Assembly (NCBI GenBank): GCA_034509925.1 | Contig: CM067534.1 | Span: 9,457,501-9,521,500, forward strand | Source of the DNA: Hirudinaria manillensis | Lineage: Eukaryota; Annelida; Clitellata; Hirudinida; Hirudinidae | Direction of reading: 5' to 3' | Length of the DNA stretch: 64,000 nucleotides | Shown: one piece after another, positions 12,224 to 23,767 of the stretch | Numbering within the stretch: the stretch's first letter is position 1 | How the letters are laid out: each line of letters begins with the position of its first letter | Notes under the pieces: model-generated | The model's database searches: none | Told to the model about the DNA's origin: nothing | The model's input: the letters and a program-made list of their open reading frames with translations, nothing else | Position numbers and translations under genes: made by a program

Positions 12224-13132
12224 CTACTCAAAGTAGATGTTGTTCTTGTTCCACTTGTAGAAGTTGTCCGGATGGTCTGGTGGGCGTGGAATGAGACCTG
12301 TTTGGAAAACGATGTCGTTATGAATAATCATCTCAGGATGATCTTTATGGTTGCCATGTTCTCAGCAACATAAGAAGTGGTGGAAAAGAAATGGAATGTA
12401 TCTTTTGAACACAACACGACTAAATTTCCAGAGCCTTACCAGCTGTCTGGGCCATGCAAATGTACATCTTGAGAAACTCGTGGGCAGTCCAGCAAAGTCC
12501 TGTTACGTGCTTAGGAAGGACCCTGCCCTTCTTGTCGATGAATTGGTTCAGAATCAAGACGTCCTTTGAATGATTAGCAACTTTAAGCCTCGTCGATGCA
12601 CGTTCTCAAGTTTTAGTGTCACGATCTCGTGTGTAACGTTGGTCATCAAATATTTTAATATGTTAGGAGAATGAATAGAAAAGTCAAGAACTCCTACTGT
12701 ATATCTTATCTTAGGAATTCTCTTTGGACAGAGTGGACAGTAAGTTTTTGTTAGATCTGAGTGATTGCACAGAACCATTGATGATGGCTTTTTGTTGTCT
12801 ACCACTGCTTCAACCTGGATTAAGAACGATTTAGAATCTTTAGTATTCCATAATGTACAAATGGATTTTAAGTCAGTCTCATACTTACTGTTGTCAGATC
12901 ATTTTCTGTCTTAACAACGACTGTAATAAATAGGATATTTTTAAGATATTTTAAAAGTCATGTAAATTTTCAGGTCAGGTAAAAAATTAATACCTTGAAT
13001 TAAACATGTTAGTGAGGATGAGAACTTAAAAATATGGATAAATAACAAGACTTGACAAATCACCAATAATGCACCGTTTGCAGATCTACGTAGTATGAAA
13101 TAGTCAATATGTAAATGTGAACAACACATCAT
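12224..13132 (-). CDS. MRPS18A: Mitochondrial small-subunit ribosomal protein mS18a
   Basis: Firm exons on the minus strand: 12889-12920, 12698-12814, 12440-12563 and 12224-12297 (stop at 12224-12226). They encode VVKTENDLTT..., a CPLC zinc-type Cys pair in TKTYCPLCPKRIPKIRYT, then DVLILNQFIDKKGRVLPKHV, TGLCWTAHEFLKMYICMAQ and GLIPRPPDHPDNFYKWNKN. The order and wording match the bS18-like domain of MRPS18A (CPIC...[23 protein letters not shown]... in vertebrates). The first exon is uncertain: an ATG at 13130-13132 opens a frame with two possible phase-1 donors (one at ctac|gtagat, one at attcaag|gtatta, near 13090 and 12990) that both fit exon 2. The protein is a structural part of the mitoribosome small subunit. 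Confidence 0.85.
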
Positions 13133-14266
13133 TCATTATTAACCTTGACAAAATACCTTTGAAATATGTCTTATAAGGCAAATAAAAACAATTTTTCCAT
13201 CAAAAATATCCAAATTATTGCTCAGTGTTGTGCCATTCTGCGGTGCTCATACTAATTTCGTTATAACTAGGAAATGTTGCATTTTATAAAAAAAATTCAA
13301 TAAAATCTGGATTGTACCTTTTTTAGATAACCTATGCGGAGTGGTAGATATAAAACGAGCCTGGAGCGAAGCTCTAGTCAGACCATTTTTTACGACAGAA
13401 CAAATAATTCCGCTCATTTCAGAAAAAAATTATCCTCGCATAAAACGGCGATAAGCGGAGTTACAGAGCCAGCAATGAACTTGAGAAAAACAACATTCGA
13501 CAAAAGTAAAATTTATACCTAGATTTTGTATTTGCTTTAACCGTTTAATGTTAATTTTAATAATAAAATAGATTACATCAACAAATAATTTGAGTTATAA
13601 TTTTTAATTTTGTTAATGTATAATGCTGGGTGCTGCAGGTGACCGGATGAAATCTAGAAGGAAGCTGTTCTATTGAACGTGCTAAGTACAGAAGTCATTT
13701 GATATTTAAATCACTAGCATTTCCCATCTTAGTTATAGTCAAACATCTTATCGCATCGGGTCGGGCCATCTACTTAACAAATTTAAACCTAGACCGAATC
13801 GAGCTTTCCGCATGGAACATATCTCGCGACTACCTTCACCGAATAAAACCGCTCAAAGTATTCTAACACAGAATAAAAAGACTTCTACCGAGAAGCTTCG
13901 GCAAGCGGAACCCACAGGGAAATTAACAGAGAACGTAATACATCATTAGGAGCAATGTATTCTCGGATACGAGATAGCTCCTCGAAGAAACAAAGTAACA
14001 GAAAAGCACGGCCAGGTGCAGAACAAAAATGAATTAGACCTCTATCGAGTACCGTAACCAAATCCGCCTTTGTAAACCTCACTCCGTGGGCACCGGAAAA
14101 TTTGGAATAGTCGACATTTACACGCATGCAGTTGTGAGCCTCAATAACACCATCAATATTTTTTATATATTTAAAAAGAATTGCCCAGAACAGTCATTGT
14201 CCATAATTTCAAAACATTTCTTCATCGATTGGGTACATAAAAGGTCTTTGATTTCTTTTCCCAGCC
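13133..14266. other. Spacer between NXF1 and MRPS18A with an unassigned 80-codon ORF
   Basis: Same-strand spacer downstream of NXF1. The segment 13620-14130 is less AT-rich than its surroundings and carries a minus-strand open frame (13885-14127) with a true ATG, 80 residues, hydrophobic and basic. I do not recognise it. It may be a decayed mobile element or an exapted fragment. No terminal repeats are visible. Confidence 0.35.
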
Positions 14267-17200
14267 TCATTTGACGAAGGCCTCTGGAGGTATGCCTCCG
14301 ACTTGCTAAAATTTAAAATAAATTCTTAATGCCTTATTAAACCAAAATTTAATCAAGTCAAGGCATAAACTAAGTTGAATGGAACACAAAAAGAATGTTT
14401 AGCTCATGACTTGTACAGATTTACAAATTACATACTTGTAGTTCTGTGAATTTTGCAGCTGCTTTTTCATAATTCCACTCGTTTTCGGCAAGACACCTGA
14501 AACGGATAAAAAGATCATTCGATTGGAAGAATTCTTTCAAATTCGTAGACAAATAAAGAAGAAAAATGAAACTAACAATGCAGAGAACTGGGCATTCATT
14601 CCAGATTGTTGAGAGAACAATGCAATCATTTCACTCTGCTGAGGACTGACGACAGGCTCCGGGGCAACGACCCTCTGTGCCTCTGGTGCCTTCTGCTTTG
14701 CTTTCTGTGCCTCCATGTATTTCTGAAAGATGAGACGACACGAGACGTGAGACGAGTCGGTGGTGACGACTTAATTCAAAACACGGCAAATAAAAGGAGA
14801 CGAGACACGAACTTCGTACTGTTCCGAGGATAAGCTGGAGATGTTGACCATTTCGTTCATGATGGCCAGTCTAGAATTTAAAATAGAAAATGAATCTATT
14901 TGTTGTGGCGTGTTTAGTCATTGTCGCAATAAGTGGCATAATAATAATAATAATTTTTACCCCGAGCCATTTGGAACGGCAACAATGACCCTGTTGAAAT
15001 GCCTGAATATCGTCTGCTTCGAATGAGATGAAGACACTAGGGACGAAAATTTAAACATATATCAATAACTCGTATTTCATTGTCTTCATCATCATCGACG
15101 TCGTCATAATCCTCGTCGCGTAAATTATCAGCAAAATCACAAAGATGGTCTTTAGAAATGGAATCCTACCTTCTCTGAAGACACCTTTGACAATGAAAAC
15201 AATCATCGTTGCCTGAAAGCAAAACAAAAATCAAATTGAAACTCACGACCAATCAACACAAACACATTCTTAAACAACGAAGACTCCAAAAGACTCGAAC
15301 ACTAAGAACACGAAAAGCTCCAAAATCGTTGAAAATTCGCCTCCAATAGCAACATCGGATTCTAAAAATGGCGACTCACACTGACGAAGGAGACATCCAC
15401 GAGGAAGGACTCGGGTTCGTGTGCAGTTTCCGGCAGAGTCTTCAGGAAACCGATGATCTCCGCGCGTGTCTTTTTGAGCCTCGAGAATGTTTCGTCTGTA
15501 AATAAAAAAAATAATACGCAAGAAATATTTATTGACAGAGATGACATCCATTCCAACTTCTTATAATGATTCAATGGCAAATGATGATGATGAGGAGGAC
15601 ACCGCAAGAAGCATACCATAAGATATTTTTAAGATGTTCCTGCTCTGGCTCAAGTAGGCACCGACACCAGGGATGTTACTGTAATAGATGAAATGAAAAC
15701 TTAGTTTAACTTTTAAACTTTCAATCGGGAAATCAATTAGACTCACTCTCTAGGTCCTGGCAGCTTGACATTGCAGCAGGACAAAGAATAGGTGGCCTGT
15801 TGTAATAAAAACATAACTTTTATTAATCGTTTTTTCTAAATATAATCGCAATGCAACTTACATTTTCGTGATATGCATTGACGAGAGGCGACTTGTCGTT
15901 GGTGTCATAAATACCAAAATATCTGGAATTCAGGAGATTATTTTTAAGATAATAACTAAACGGCCATTTACAGTGATCAATAAAAACGATCAAATATCAC
16001 TCACTGTTGCAGGAATAGGCAGACAGAGCCCTGAATGTTCTCCTGTCCAAAATGGCTTCCCTTCGAAGCCGGCAATTCGGTGTTGCCGATTCCAAACTTG
16101 ATCGGTGGTGGAAGAACTTCTTGGTCCTGCAGGCGAGAGTTCATTCGAGTCCATTTTAAGTTCATAACCCTACGACAACTTCGGTATCCACTTGAAAGTC
16201 AGAACTCACCAATTTCAAGAGAGTGGGAAACATGTGTCTCATGGATCTGAAAATGATTTTAAAAAGGACAATCGGTTGGAATTGAAGAACGTCGTTCAAA
16301 AGAATTGCAAGTCGCATCTGCTTAAAGAGTTGAACCTGAGGTAAGCCTGTCCGTCCTTATAAAACTTCAGCATCGAGTTTCCTCTGAGCGATATTTCCTC
16401 AAGTTTCAACTTCTTCAACGGTTGAAGGTCCCTGCTTGATTTTATCTGGAAGCATTTAAATTCATTTAATTCGTTTGTTTTGAAACTAAAATATTTTTAT
16501 CATAAAATCATTTTTAAAAAGCAAACCTCATTGTTTGAAAGATTCAGAGCGGTTATTTTCGAGGCCTTGGTGGCTAAACCGGAGAAGGATTGAATCATAC
16601 TGATGGAGTTCTGGCTCAAGTCGAGACCTTTCAGCTGAAAAATCAACAATAACCGTTTATCAACATCAATTAACTAAAACGAATTACTATTATTCGGGAG
16701 TTTTCCTCCTTCACAGCAACGGTACGTGTGAAATCACCTCCGGTATGTGTTCCCCGATGATGTCCACGACCGCCTCGGCGAGTTTTCGATTGCCGAGGCT
16801 CACGAAGACGTCGCTCTGGATGAGGTCGGAGTCTTCGCCGAAGTTCGAGAGGTCGAGTGAGTTCGCAGAGGCGACGTACCTCTTGCTCATGACCTCCTGA
16901 AATTGAATTTGATTTTTTGTGTATTGATTGAATAGTTAATTATAATCGTGAAAAATTATTCTATTTTAGAAACCATCCATCCCTGAAACAGTCGAGTGTT
17001 TGGTTCATCATTCAAAAAAAGAAAATATCTTTCTTGAAACAAAAATTGTCAAAGTAGCAACCTTGATTTTATTTAGGACTTCTGGGGTGAGGTGTGAGGA
17101 TGGCCTTGAGCAGGGACTGACCGTCAGGTTCACCTTTTTGGAAGATAACGTGAATTTTAATGTTCATATTTTATTTAATTTCTCAAAAAAAATTTAAAGA

Positions 17201-18291
17201 ATGCAATTATTAGTGATTTTATGTATTTTAAAAAAAATATGTTATATATTTAGTTAGGCATCTAATTAAAACTTGTAAATCAGAGAACCTCGATAGCAAA
17301 GCTAAGCAATAAATACAGGAACTTAAAGAAATTTAATAATGATCCGACTAATCACCTTCTCACCGCTGGGCAACGTTATTCGACCGCTCAAGTCTCTCAA
17401 GCTTTTGGCCAACTTGTAATCGCAGACGTTGAAAAGCATGGATTTGCCGTTCGTTCGGAACTGGATCGAAAGACGTCGAAAGATATATTTTAATCAAATG
17501 CATCTCAAAAATCGAGCATAAAGCGTGCAGTTTAAATTTATGGTTGGTTTTAACGTAATAATACTTCTTAAGTCATTAAAAATAGCAGTCAACAATAACC
17601 ATCCATTTCTCACCTTTATGGGTTGGAAGGGTCCATCGATGGAACAACTGATGGCGTTTAAAAGGATTTCTTTGGTGACTTCTTTTGAAACTCGAGCCTG
17701 AAACAAATCTCACGTCTTGTGAGGCATCAAAATCGATGCAAAGTGCAAAATGCAAAAATGTCTGAAACCAAAAACTAACCTCTACGACGTACCACTTGGA
17801 ATCTCTGAGAACTGGTCCCTGTTTGTCTCGTCTGAAGTTGTTGCCTTGCTTGCCACCATTCCTGTCGAGTAAAATTAACGAATTAATTTTAATTTAACCT
17901 TAATTGAACAATTCAGTTTGAAAAAGAAAAAACTCAATAAATTATTAGATCAATAATAATAATGTTTGCTAAGCTACAAATAGCCAAAACTTATAACAGA
18001 CTGTGGCAAGCATTAGAAATACGGCCAACAAATTAAAAATTCAAAATACCTGAACTTATTGCTCCCTCCAACATTGTTAGCTCCTCCCATAACGACATCA
18101 TCGTCCAATAACTTCTTGACGTTGGCTGCAGGATCAAATTTAAGAAGGATGATTTAGACTTTTTAACCCTAAAGGGAATTTTTAATTATATTATTTCCCT
18201 CACATGATCTTTTAAAATGAGATGCCCCTCCACCTCTTGCCTTGTAATGTGCTTGCCTATTGTTGTTGTTGTTGTTGGGTTTGTGGACCAT
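14267..18291 (-). CDS. NXF1: Nuclear RNA export factor 1 (TAP)
   Basis: About 21 short exons on the minus strand. Starting at ATG 18289-18291 the protein opens with an Asn run and an RGGG-like basic part (MVHKPNNNNNNRQAHYKARG), as expected for the RNA-binding N-terminus. An RRM-like domain follows (exons about 17340-17900: DSKWYVVEARVSKEVTKEIL, then FRTNGKSMLFNVCDYKLAKS). Leucine-rich repeats lie at about 16200-16920 (LKGLDLSQNSISMIQ, ITALNLSNNE). The NTF2-like domain that pairs with NXT1/p15 spans about 14990-16130 (YFGIYDTNDKSPLVNAY, NIPGVGAYLSQSRNILKISY, RVIVAVPNGSG). The FG-nucleoporin-binding UBA-like domain is at 14450-14720 (QQSGMNAQFSALCLAENEWN), and the last exon ends GGIPPEAFVK with stop at 14267-14269, like vertebrate NXF1. 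It carries bulk mRNA through nuclear pores. Phases agree at the junctions I checked. Confidence 0.94.
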
Positions 18292-19201
18292 TCCTAGAAA
18301 AACAGAAAAAATATACATGCCAATAATTCATCATTCAAAGGGTCCTCATATTCCATTTATTAGGAGTCAATCCTGTAGCTTTATCAATTTTTATTGTATG
18401 CTTTTTTAATGCACATCAAAACATACATTTCAATAACTTTCAAATTTTCAGAATTGTGAATAATTGGTATGAATGGTACTAGTTCGCATAAATTTAGGTT
18501 AATTTTTTTTTAATTTATGTATAAATCTTGTCTATCCTAATTCCCAAACAAAATGTGTGTTAGCATGTGTCATGCTTATTGACGTTTTACTATGACTAGT
18601 TGCAATCAACTACTGAAGCTGTTTTAACAAGCAATTGAAACTTAACAATCATCTAAACGAAAATATAAGCACATGGCAAGCCAAGCATTAGCTACGGAAG
18701 AGACATTTGACGCATCGCTTCGAGAAACTTATAAGCAATCCCCCTTTACTATTTGAAGGCATCACTAACGCATATCTACATCCTTGATCTCCCTAGATCC
18801 ATCTCTCGAGGAGGTTATACGGAAATTTTTAGACATCCTTACTTCCAATCAAATTACAGCCGAGAACGCTCCTCCGATATTAACAACAACGAGAAATTAT
18901 AAACATGGATAACTCAGTATCTTTATTAGGTAGTCCAAAAAGTTATTTTATTAATTACTAAAGTTACTTAATTTTATTAATTTTGTGTAACAATACAAAA
19001 AAAATTTAAATTGAAATAAAAACAGTTTAGTACCATTAATAAAGACGTTGTTATTTTAAAACCGACATTAAATTAAAAATACTTCTACCAGCGCTTAGAA
19101 TTAGAAAAAAAGACCTATATAAAACCCCGTGTGTTCTAGATTTTGACATACTTTTTGTTGTATATTGGTGCAGTTCGGACGAATCGTCCTAATTGCTCGA
19201 T
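18292..19201. promoter_or_regulatory. Divergent promoter interval between NXF1 and TMEM120
   Basis: The NXF1 ATG (minus) and TMEM120 ATG (plus) face away from each other across 910 bp. A splice acceptor (rc ttctag) sits two bases before the NXF1 ATG, so NXF1 has a non-coding first exon in this interval. Control elements for both genes should be here. Confidence 0.55.
19116..19124 (+). promoter_or_regulatory. TATA box of the TMEM120 gene
   Basis: TATATAAAA is 86 bp upstream of the TMEM120 ATG at 19202, in the right orientation and with room for a start site near 19150 and a leader of about 50 nt. Inferred from sequence only. Confidence 0.55.
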
Positions 19202-20305
19202 ATGAGTGACAGTTTGGCTAGTTGTCTCAAAGAGTGGGATGATATTGATAAAGAATTTCTCGACTGTGAAGAACGACATAAAGTTTATTGCCAGAAAGTA
19301 GCAGACGTTAAAAATACAGAGAAGAAATGCGTTTCGGATATTGCCCACCAAAGATATGTTATCAAACAACTAACAGAGAGTATCAAAGGCATCAAAAAAG
19401 GCCAAAACTTGTCTCAAGAGGAAATCGAATCCTTGAATGAGCTGGAGCAGAAGATCAACAAAAGAAAAGACCAATTCAGAGACTTGGAAGATGTGCTACC
19501 TCATGAGAATGGACTGTATTTGAAAATTGTTTTGGGATCTGTAAATGTGTCTCTGTTGAGCAAGCAGGATAAATATAAATATAAGCAAAATTATGAACTC
19601 TTCAAACTCTATGTCACTGTTGTAACCCTCGTCCTTGGAATAGTACTTTGGATGTTCCTGGACTACAGGGTGACAGATGCAGCATTTCAGTTTTTGCTGG
19701 TATGGTATTACTGCACCTTGACAATAAGAGAGCACATCTTGAAGGTAAATGGTTCCAGGATAAAGGGATGGTGGATAACACATCATTTTATATCCACAGC
19801 CTGTGCAGGACTGCTTTTGATTTGGCCAGATGGCTATGCTTATCATATGTTTCGACCTCAATTCATTCTGTTCTCCATCTATTTAAGTCTCGTCCAATTG
19901 ATCCAGTACTACTATCAGAGCGGGACGTTGTATAGGCTTAGAGCGCTCGGCGAAAGACGCAACATGGACATCACCGTCGAAGGATTCCAGTCGTGGATGT
20001 GGAAAGGTCTTTCGTTTGTTTTTCCGTTCCTGATCGTCGCTTACCTGTTTCAATTGTACAATGCCTACTCCCTGTTTGTGTTGGCATTCGATCCCCAGTG
20101 CTCTGAGTGGCAGGTTTTCGTTCTGAGCGTCATATTCTTTGTCCTGTTCCTGGGAAACATCCGCACGGCCGCAGTCGTCCTGAAGCAAAAGGCTGACGAA
20201 AAGTCAAAGTCAAAAGAAACCGACAAGTTCGGCACAAAGTGGTTGAACAGGTACAAGTCTGCCAACGGCAATGGACAAGACAATGGCCACAACAAAGATT
20301 CTTGA
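19202..20305 (+). CDS. TMEM120: TMEM120 family membrane protein
   Basis: One uninterrupted frame of 367 residues starting MSDSLASCLKEWDDIDKEF. The first ~105 residues are charged and heptad-like, as in the N-terminal coiled coil of TMEM120A/B, followed by six hydrophobic segments between about residues 140 and 335. Family blocks include LPHENGLYLKIVLGSVNVSL, KDEYEKFK-like KYKYKQNYELFKLY, WWITHHFIST, WPDGYAYHMFRPQF, QYYYQSGTLYRLRALGER and EGFQSWMWKGLSF. TMEM120 proteins are dimers of the nuclear envelope/ER with a fold like fatty-acid elongases and bind coenzyme A; they affect adipocyte differentiation, and a channel role is disputed. An in-frame TTG at 19193 is not needed. The absence of introns is unusual beside its neighbours. 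The family call is firm; the A/B split is vertebrate, so no suffix is used. Confidence 0.95.
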   Translation: MSDSLASCLKEWDDIDKEFLDCEERHKVYCQKVADVKNTEKKCVSDIAHQRYVIKQLTESIKGIKKGQNLSQEEIESLNELEQKINKRKDQFRDLEDVLPHENGLYLKIVLGSVNVSLLSKQDKYKYKQNYELFKLYVTVVTLVLGIVLWMFLDYRVTDAAFQFLLVWYYCTLTIREHILKVNGSRIKGWWITHHFISTACAGLLLIWPDGYAYHMFRPQFILFSIYLSLVQLIQYYYQSGTLYRLRALGERRNMDITVEGFQSWMWKGLSFVFPFLIVAYLFQLYNAYSLFVLAFDPQCSEWQVFVLSVIFFVLFLGNIRTAAVVLKQKADEKSKSKETDKFGTKWLNRYKSANGNGQDNGHNKDS

Positions 20306-21095
20306 GCTAATGAAATTTTTTTCTCTATTTTAATAGATCTGCATCATCACTACGATCATGATTTTCCTAGATTAGGTTTAATTTTGTTTCAGCTGAGTTT
20401 GTTGAATAAACGATCGTGCCGAGACAATGTCATCAAAGGATGCGCTCAGTCTGTACTTTGAAATTTGCAAATATTTTGATTTTTCTCTCGAGTCATTTCA
20501 ATGAAGTGTTACGATAGTGGTCTCCCCACTTGAAATTTGGAATGGTATTTTGCTTTGAATGTTACTATAGGCTATCCTCTAAATCAACTTCATTGCATCT
20601 GTCAGAACATTAACAGACTTTTCTCTCTGATAATCTCAAAATAAGATACTGTAATTTCATTATCAGCTAACAACCATTCTTGCATAATTGGGCTCAAACT
20701 ATAAGCATTAACAGAAGCTTTATGGACTTGTTTGCTCTTGAATTTGCAACATTCCACCAATGTCTGGGTTTTAACCTCAATACTAAGTCACCTCCACAGA
20801 GTCAAAGACTGCTCCAAGGGCTAGATTTTCACTTTTTTGCAATGTGGCTGCTCATGACATTGTAAGGGCATTTGATTTGAATGTTCACAAAACATTATTG
20901 TCTTGACCAAAAACTGGCAATAAATCAAACTTGTTTCAGAGCTATTTTACTCAAATTCATTAAAGGTGATGTTTGGTGTTTCAGTGTTCTGCAGTCACTT
21001 TATTAATAGAATTAAGGCCAAGTTAATTAGTTAATTAATTCAGGTAACGAATATAGAAAGGTTAGCACTAGATGACTTTATTGAAGAACAACAAA
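20306..21095. other. Convergent 3' flanks of TMEM120 and BRAT1
   Basis: The two genes end tail to tail. The first AATAAA after TMEM120 is at about 20404 (gttgaataaacgat), a likely poly(A) signal. The remaining sequence has only short ORFs without resemblance to known proteins. Confidence 0.5.
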
Positions 21096-23767
21096 TTAGT
21101 AGCAATCCACCAGCCCAAAGTCCAAATATTCTTCTTCATCTGAAGTCCAATAATTCTCCTTGGGAGGTACGTGAGGCATCATGCACATCTCTATGTCGTC
21201 AAGAATCGTGCAGAGCTCCTCCGACGGCTCGGGTTCTTCACTGTCCGGGTCGGATCGGCTTTTCAGAACCTCGAGCATTTTTTTGTTTTCTCCACAAAAG
21301 CACGAAACGAAGTCGAGTAGCTCGCCGTTTGGAGCCTCAACGGTTTCGCCTGAGAATTCTCGGAGCTTCTCCTCCAAGGACTTCACGACAGACATTGCAA
21401 CTCGTTGGACGGACGAGTCACAATCGTTGCAGGCCTCCAAAATACTTCTCAAAGCCAGGGACGTGACATTCAGTTCAGTCTTTGACAAATGACTTCCTGA
21501 CGTTGATTCATTGAGTTGTTGGCAATCAACATCAGCCTCTCTTGTACCATTGCAGAGCCATCTTTCCTTGTAGTGGTTCCAGATGTAACTAAACAAAACA
21601 TCAAGGAGGAGGTGACTGAAAAACTTTATCACCGGGATTTTGACTTCCCAATCCATGTCGTTCGACCCGACCGAAGCCAGAAGTTCGAGGAGACGTCCGA
21701 CGTCCGGCCATCGAGCAACGGGATCGGCCTTTGTATAGTTTTGAGGATTTCCAAAATGAAGACGTGGAAAGAAGAGATTGTCGTTGGAAGAGACGAATTT
21801 GGTGAGGAAGACGACTGCAGATCTCCTGGCGAATGCCTCTTCGTCGCTTTGAACCATCGAGATGACTTTTTCAAGGGCCAATTTCTGAAAGAATAATTTA
21901 CTTAATAAACTAATATTATCTATTTAAAATCACAAAAAAAACCTGAGTTATCTCTGTTTCGGTTCCGAGTTTTTGACAGCACGAGAGCAGAGATCCGAGA
22001 GAATCCACAGCTGCGGCCCGGACGTAAGGCTCCTCGTCCTCCAAAGACTGCCAAACCATTTTGTGGAGTTTGTGTTTAACTGTCAACTGGAAGAAGCTTG
22101 AAGTTACTGAAACATGGAAAATTAAATTTCACGAATTAAGATTTTGCGACTTAATGGACAATCGATCTTTTCACTGCAGTTACTTTTCAAAATGACATTA
22201 AAATGAAATCTAGATGAGAAATAATTTTGTAAACAAGGGCATTCCTCAACTTACTATTAGATGCATAGAGATGACCAATGAAAGTGATGACACTATCTCT
22301 GATGTCCCATTTGACATTTTGAATTAGCTGTGACAAAGAATAGAAAAGCTTTGAAGAAGATTCTTCGTCAGACGTGAAAGATGATGAGATATTCTCGAGG
22401 ACCTTGAAAATTCTTGAAACAGTGAGATGGTCTTCGTGAAAAACAGTCAATAAACTGATTAAGATTGATTTGTGATCAAAGTTTGGGAGTTCGGTTATTT
22501 TTGAGGCAAGAGAATTCAGAGCTTCGAGGCAGACCCTGATGCATTTGGGTGGATGTCGGGTTCTCGTGTCGGCATCGGAGCAAATATTTTTCAAAAACCT
22601 CAGACACAAATCAAACGCCTTGAATTTCTGTCGTATTTCGTGTTTTCCAACGATTTTGAAGGCAAAGCAGAGAACTTCAGAGTCAAAGGAGACATTGACA
22701 AAGTGGTATTTCTCATTGGAGGTCATCTCCTGGCAATCTTCAACATCATGCATCAGTGGAGACAGACAAAGGTGTTCCAGCTGTTCTTGGAAATGCTGAA
22801 ATGATGGATTTTCCAACATCCAGTCAACCACTTGAAGTGCTTTGGCCTTGTCATCCATGAGAAGCAAGTTCTTGAGGAGTTTATCGATTTCTTCGACAGA
22901 TGTTGTCATCAAATTGCACCCTTTCATGCTCAACATTCCATACAGGACATTCAAAATCCTATTGATCTCCATTGCATTACCTCTTGGTAGTTTGGACAGA
23001 ACTTGATTGAGATCATCAATCATCTCTTGAGAAAACACTGCCAACCAAGTTGGAGGCACTGTTGAATTACACAAATCAGATTTTTCCAACAAAATAATTT
23101 TCTCCATCATGCCTAATATCACTAGCAGAGAAGAATTGTCATGAATGTTGTTATGAAAGTTTTGAGCAGATGAAGAAAGTAAAAATTCTACAGCCTTTAT
23201 GTGATCCTCAAGATCTCCGCTAATAAAACTGTTGTCCATCAGTTGCTCAGCCAGAGATAGCGACGTTTTATTGACAAAGTATCTTTTATCTGATAAACAC
23301 TGTTGGATATGGCAGAGGATTTCACTTGAAAGTTGTTTGCCTTTATGTTTTGAAATGATAATTTCCATAGCTTTAAGCCATCCACAGAGAACAGACGTGT
23401 CTGAAGAGTGGATTCTCATTACTTCAACTAAGAATCCATCAATTTGGGCTAAATCTTCTGATTCTTCAGCACAGATGCTTCCACATATTCCGGCTAATTG
23501 CAGAAAAAAACTCTGTATATCGGAATCAATATTTTGTATCTGCTTAGCGTCAAAAATCCCCGTATTGGCTATCTTCGGATTGAAATCTGAAAACAAGCTT
23601 CAAGAATGTAGTTGTCGTATGGCATGAAACTTATGTGAAACCCTACCATAACGGTTACAATATTCTGCAAGCAATGTCGACAGCTTTGAGAGCAACGTAT
23701 CATCCCTGGGGCGATTGCGTTCCTTCAAGGAAAGGAGCAAATGAAATAATTTCTCCCTGACTTCCAT
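21096..23767 (-). CDS. BRAT1: BRCA1-associated ATM activator 1 (Integrator cofactor)
   Basis: Four exons on the minus strand join in frame: 23647-23767, 22255-23586, 21943-22106, 21096-21884; 801 residues against about 821 in human. The whole protein is alpha-solenoid/HEAT-like. The part DEEPYVRAAAVDSLGSLLSC and FARRSAVVFLTKFVSS, followed by MDWEVKIPVIKFFSHLL, resembles the C-terminal HEAT repeats of BRAT1. The C-terminus is acidic (DSEEPEPSEELCTILDDIEM...DEEEYLDFGL) and ends VDCY. A C-terminal Cys-Tyr end is the BRAT1 hallmark: in reported structures this tail enters the active site of the INTS11 endonuclease. BRAT1 acts with INTS9/INTS11 in snRNA and neuronal gene 3'-end control. Assignment rests on overall organisation, the C-terminal HEAT block and the tail; the N-terminal half is weakly conserved. 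Confidence 0.8.

Noticed and set aside
21181-21896. Plus-strand ORFs of 103 and 126 codons
   Set aside because: Antisense shadows of the last BRAT1 exon, without family resemblance.
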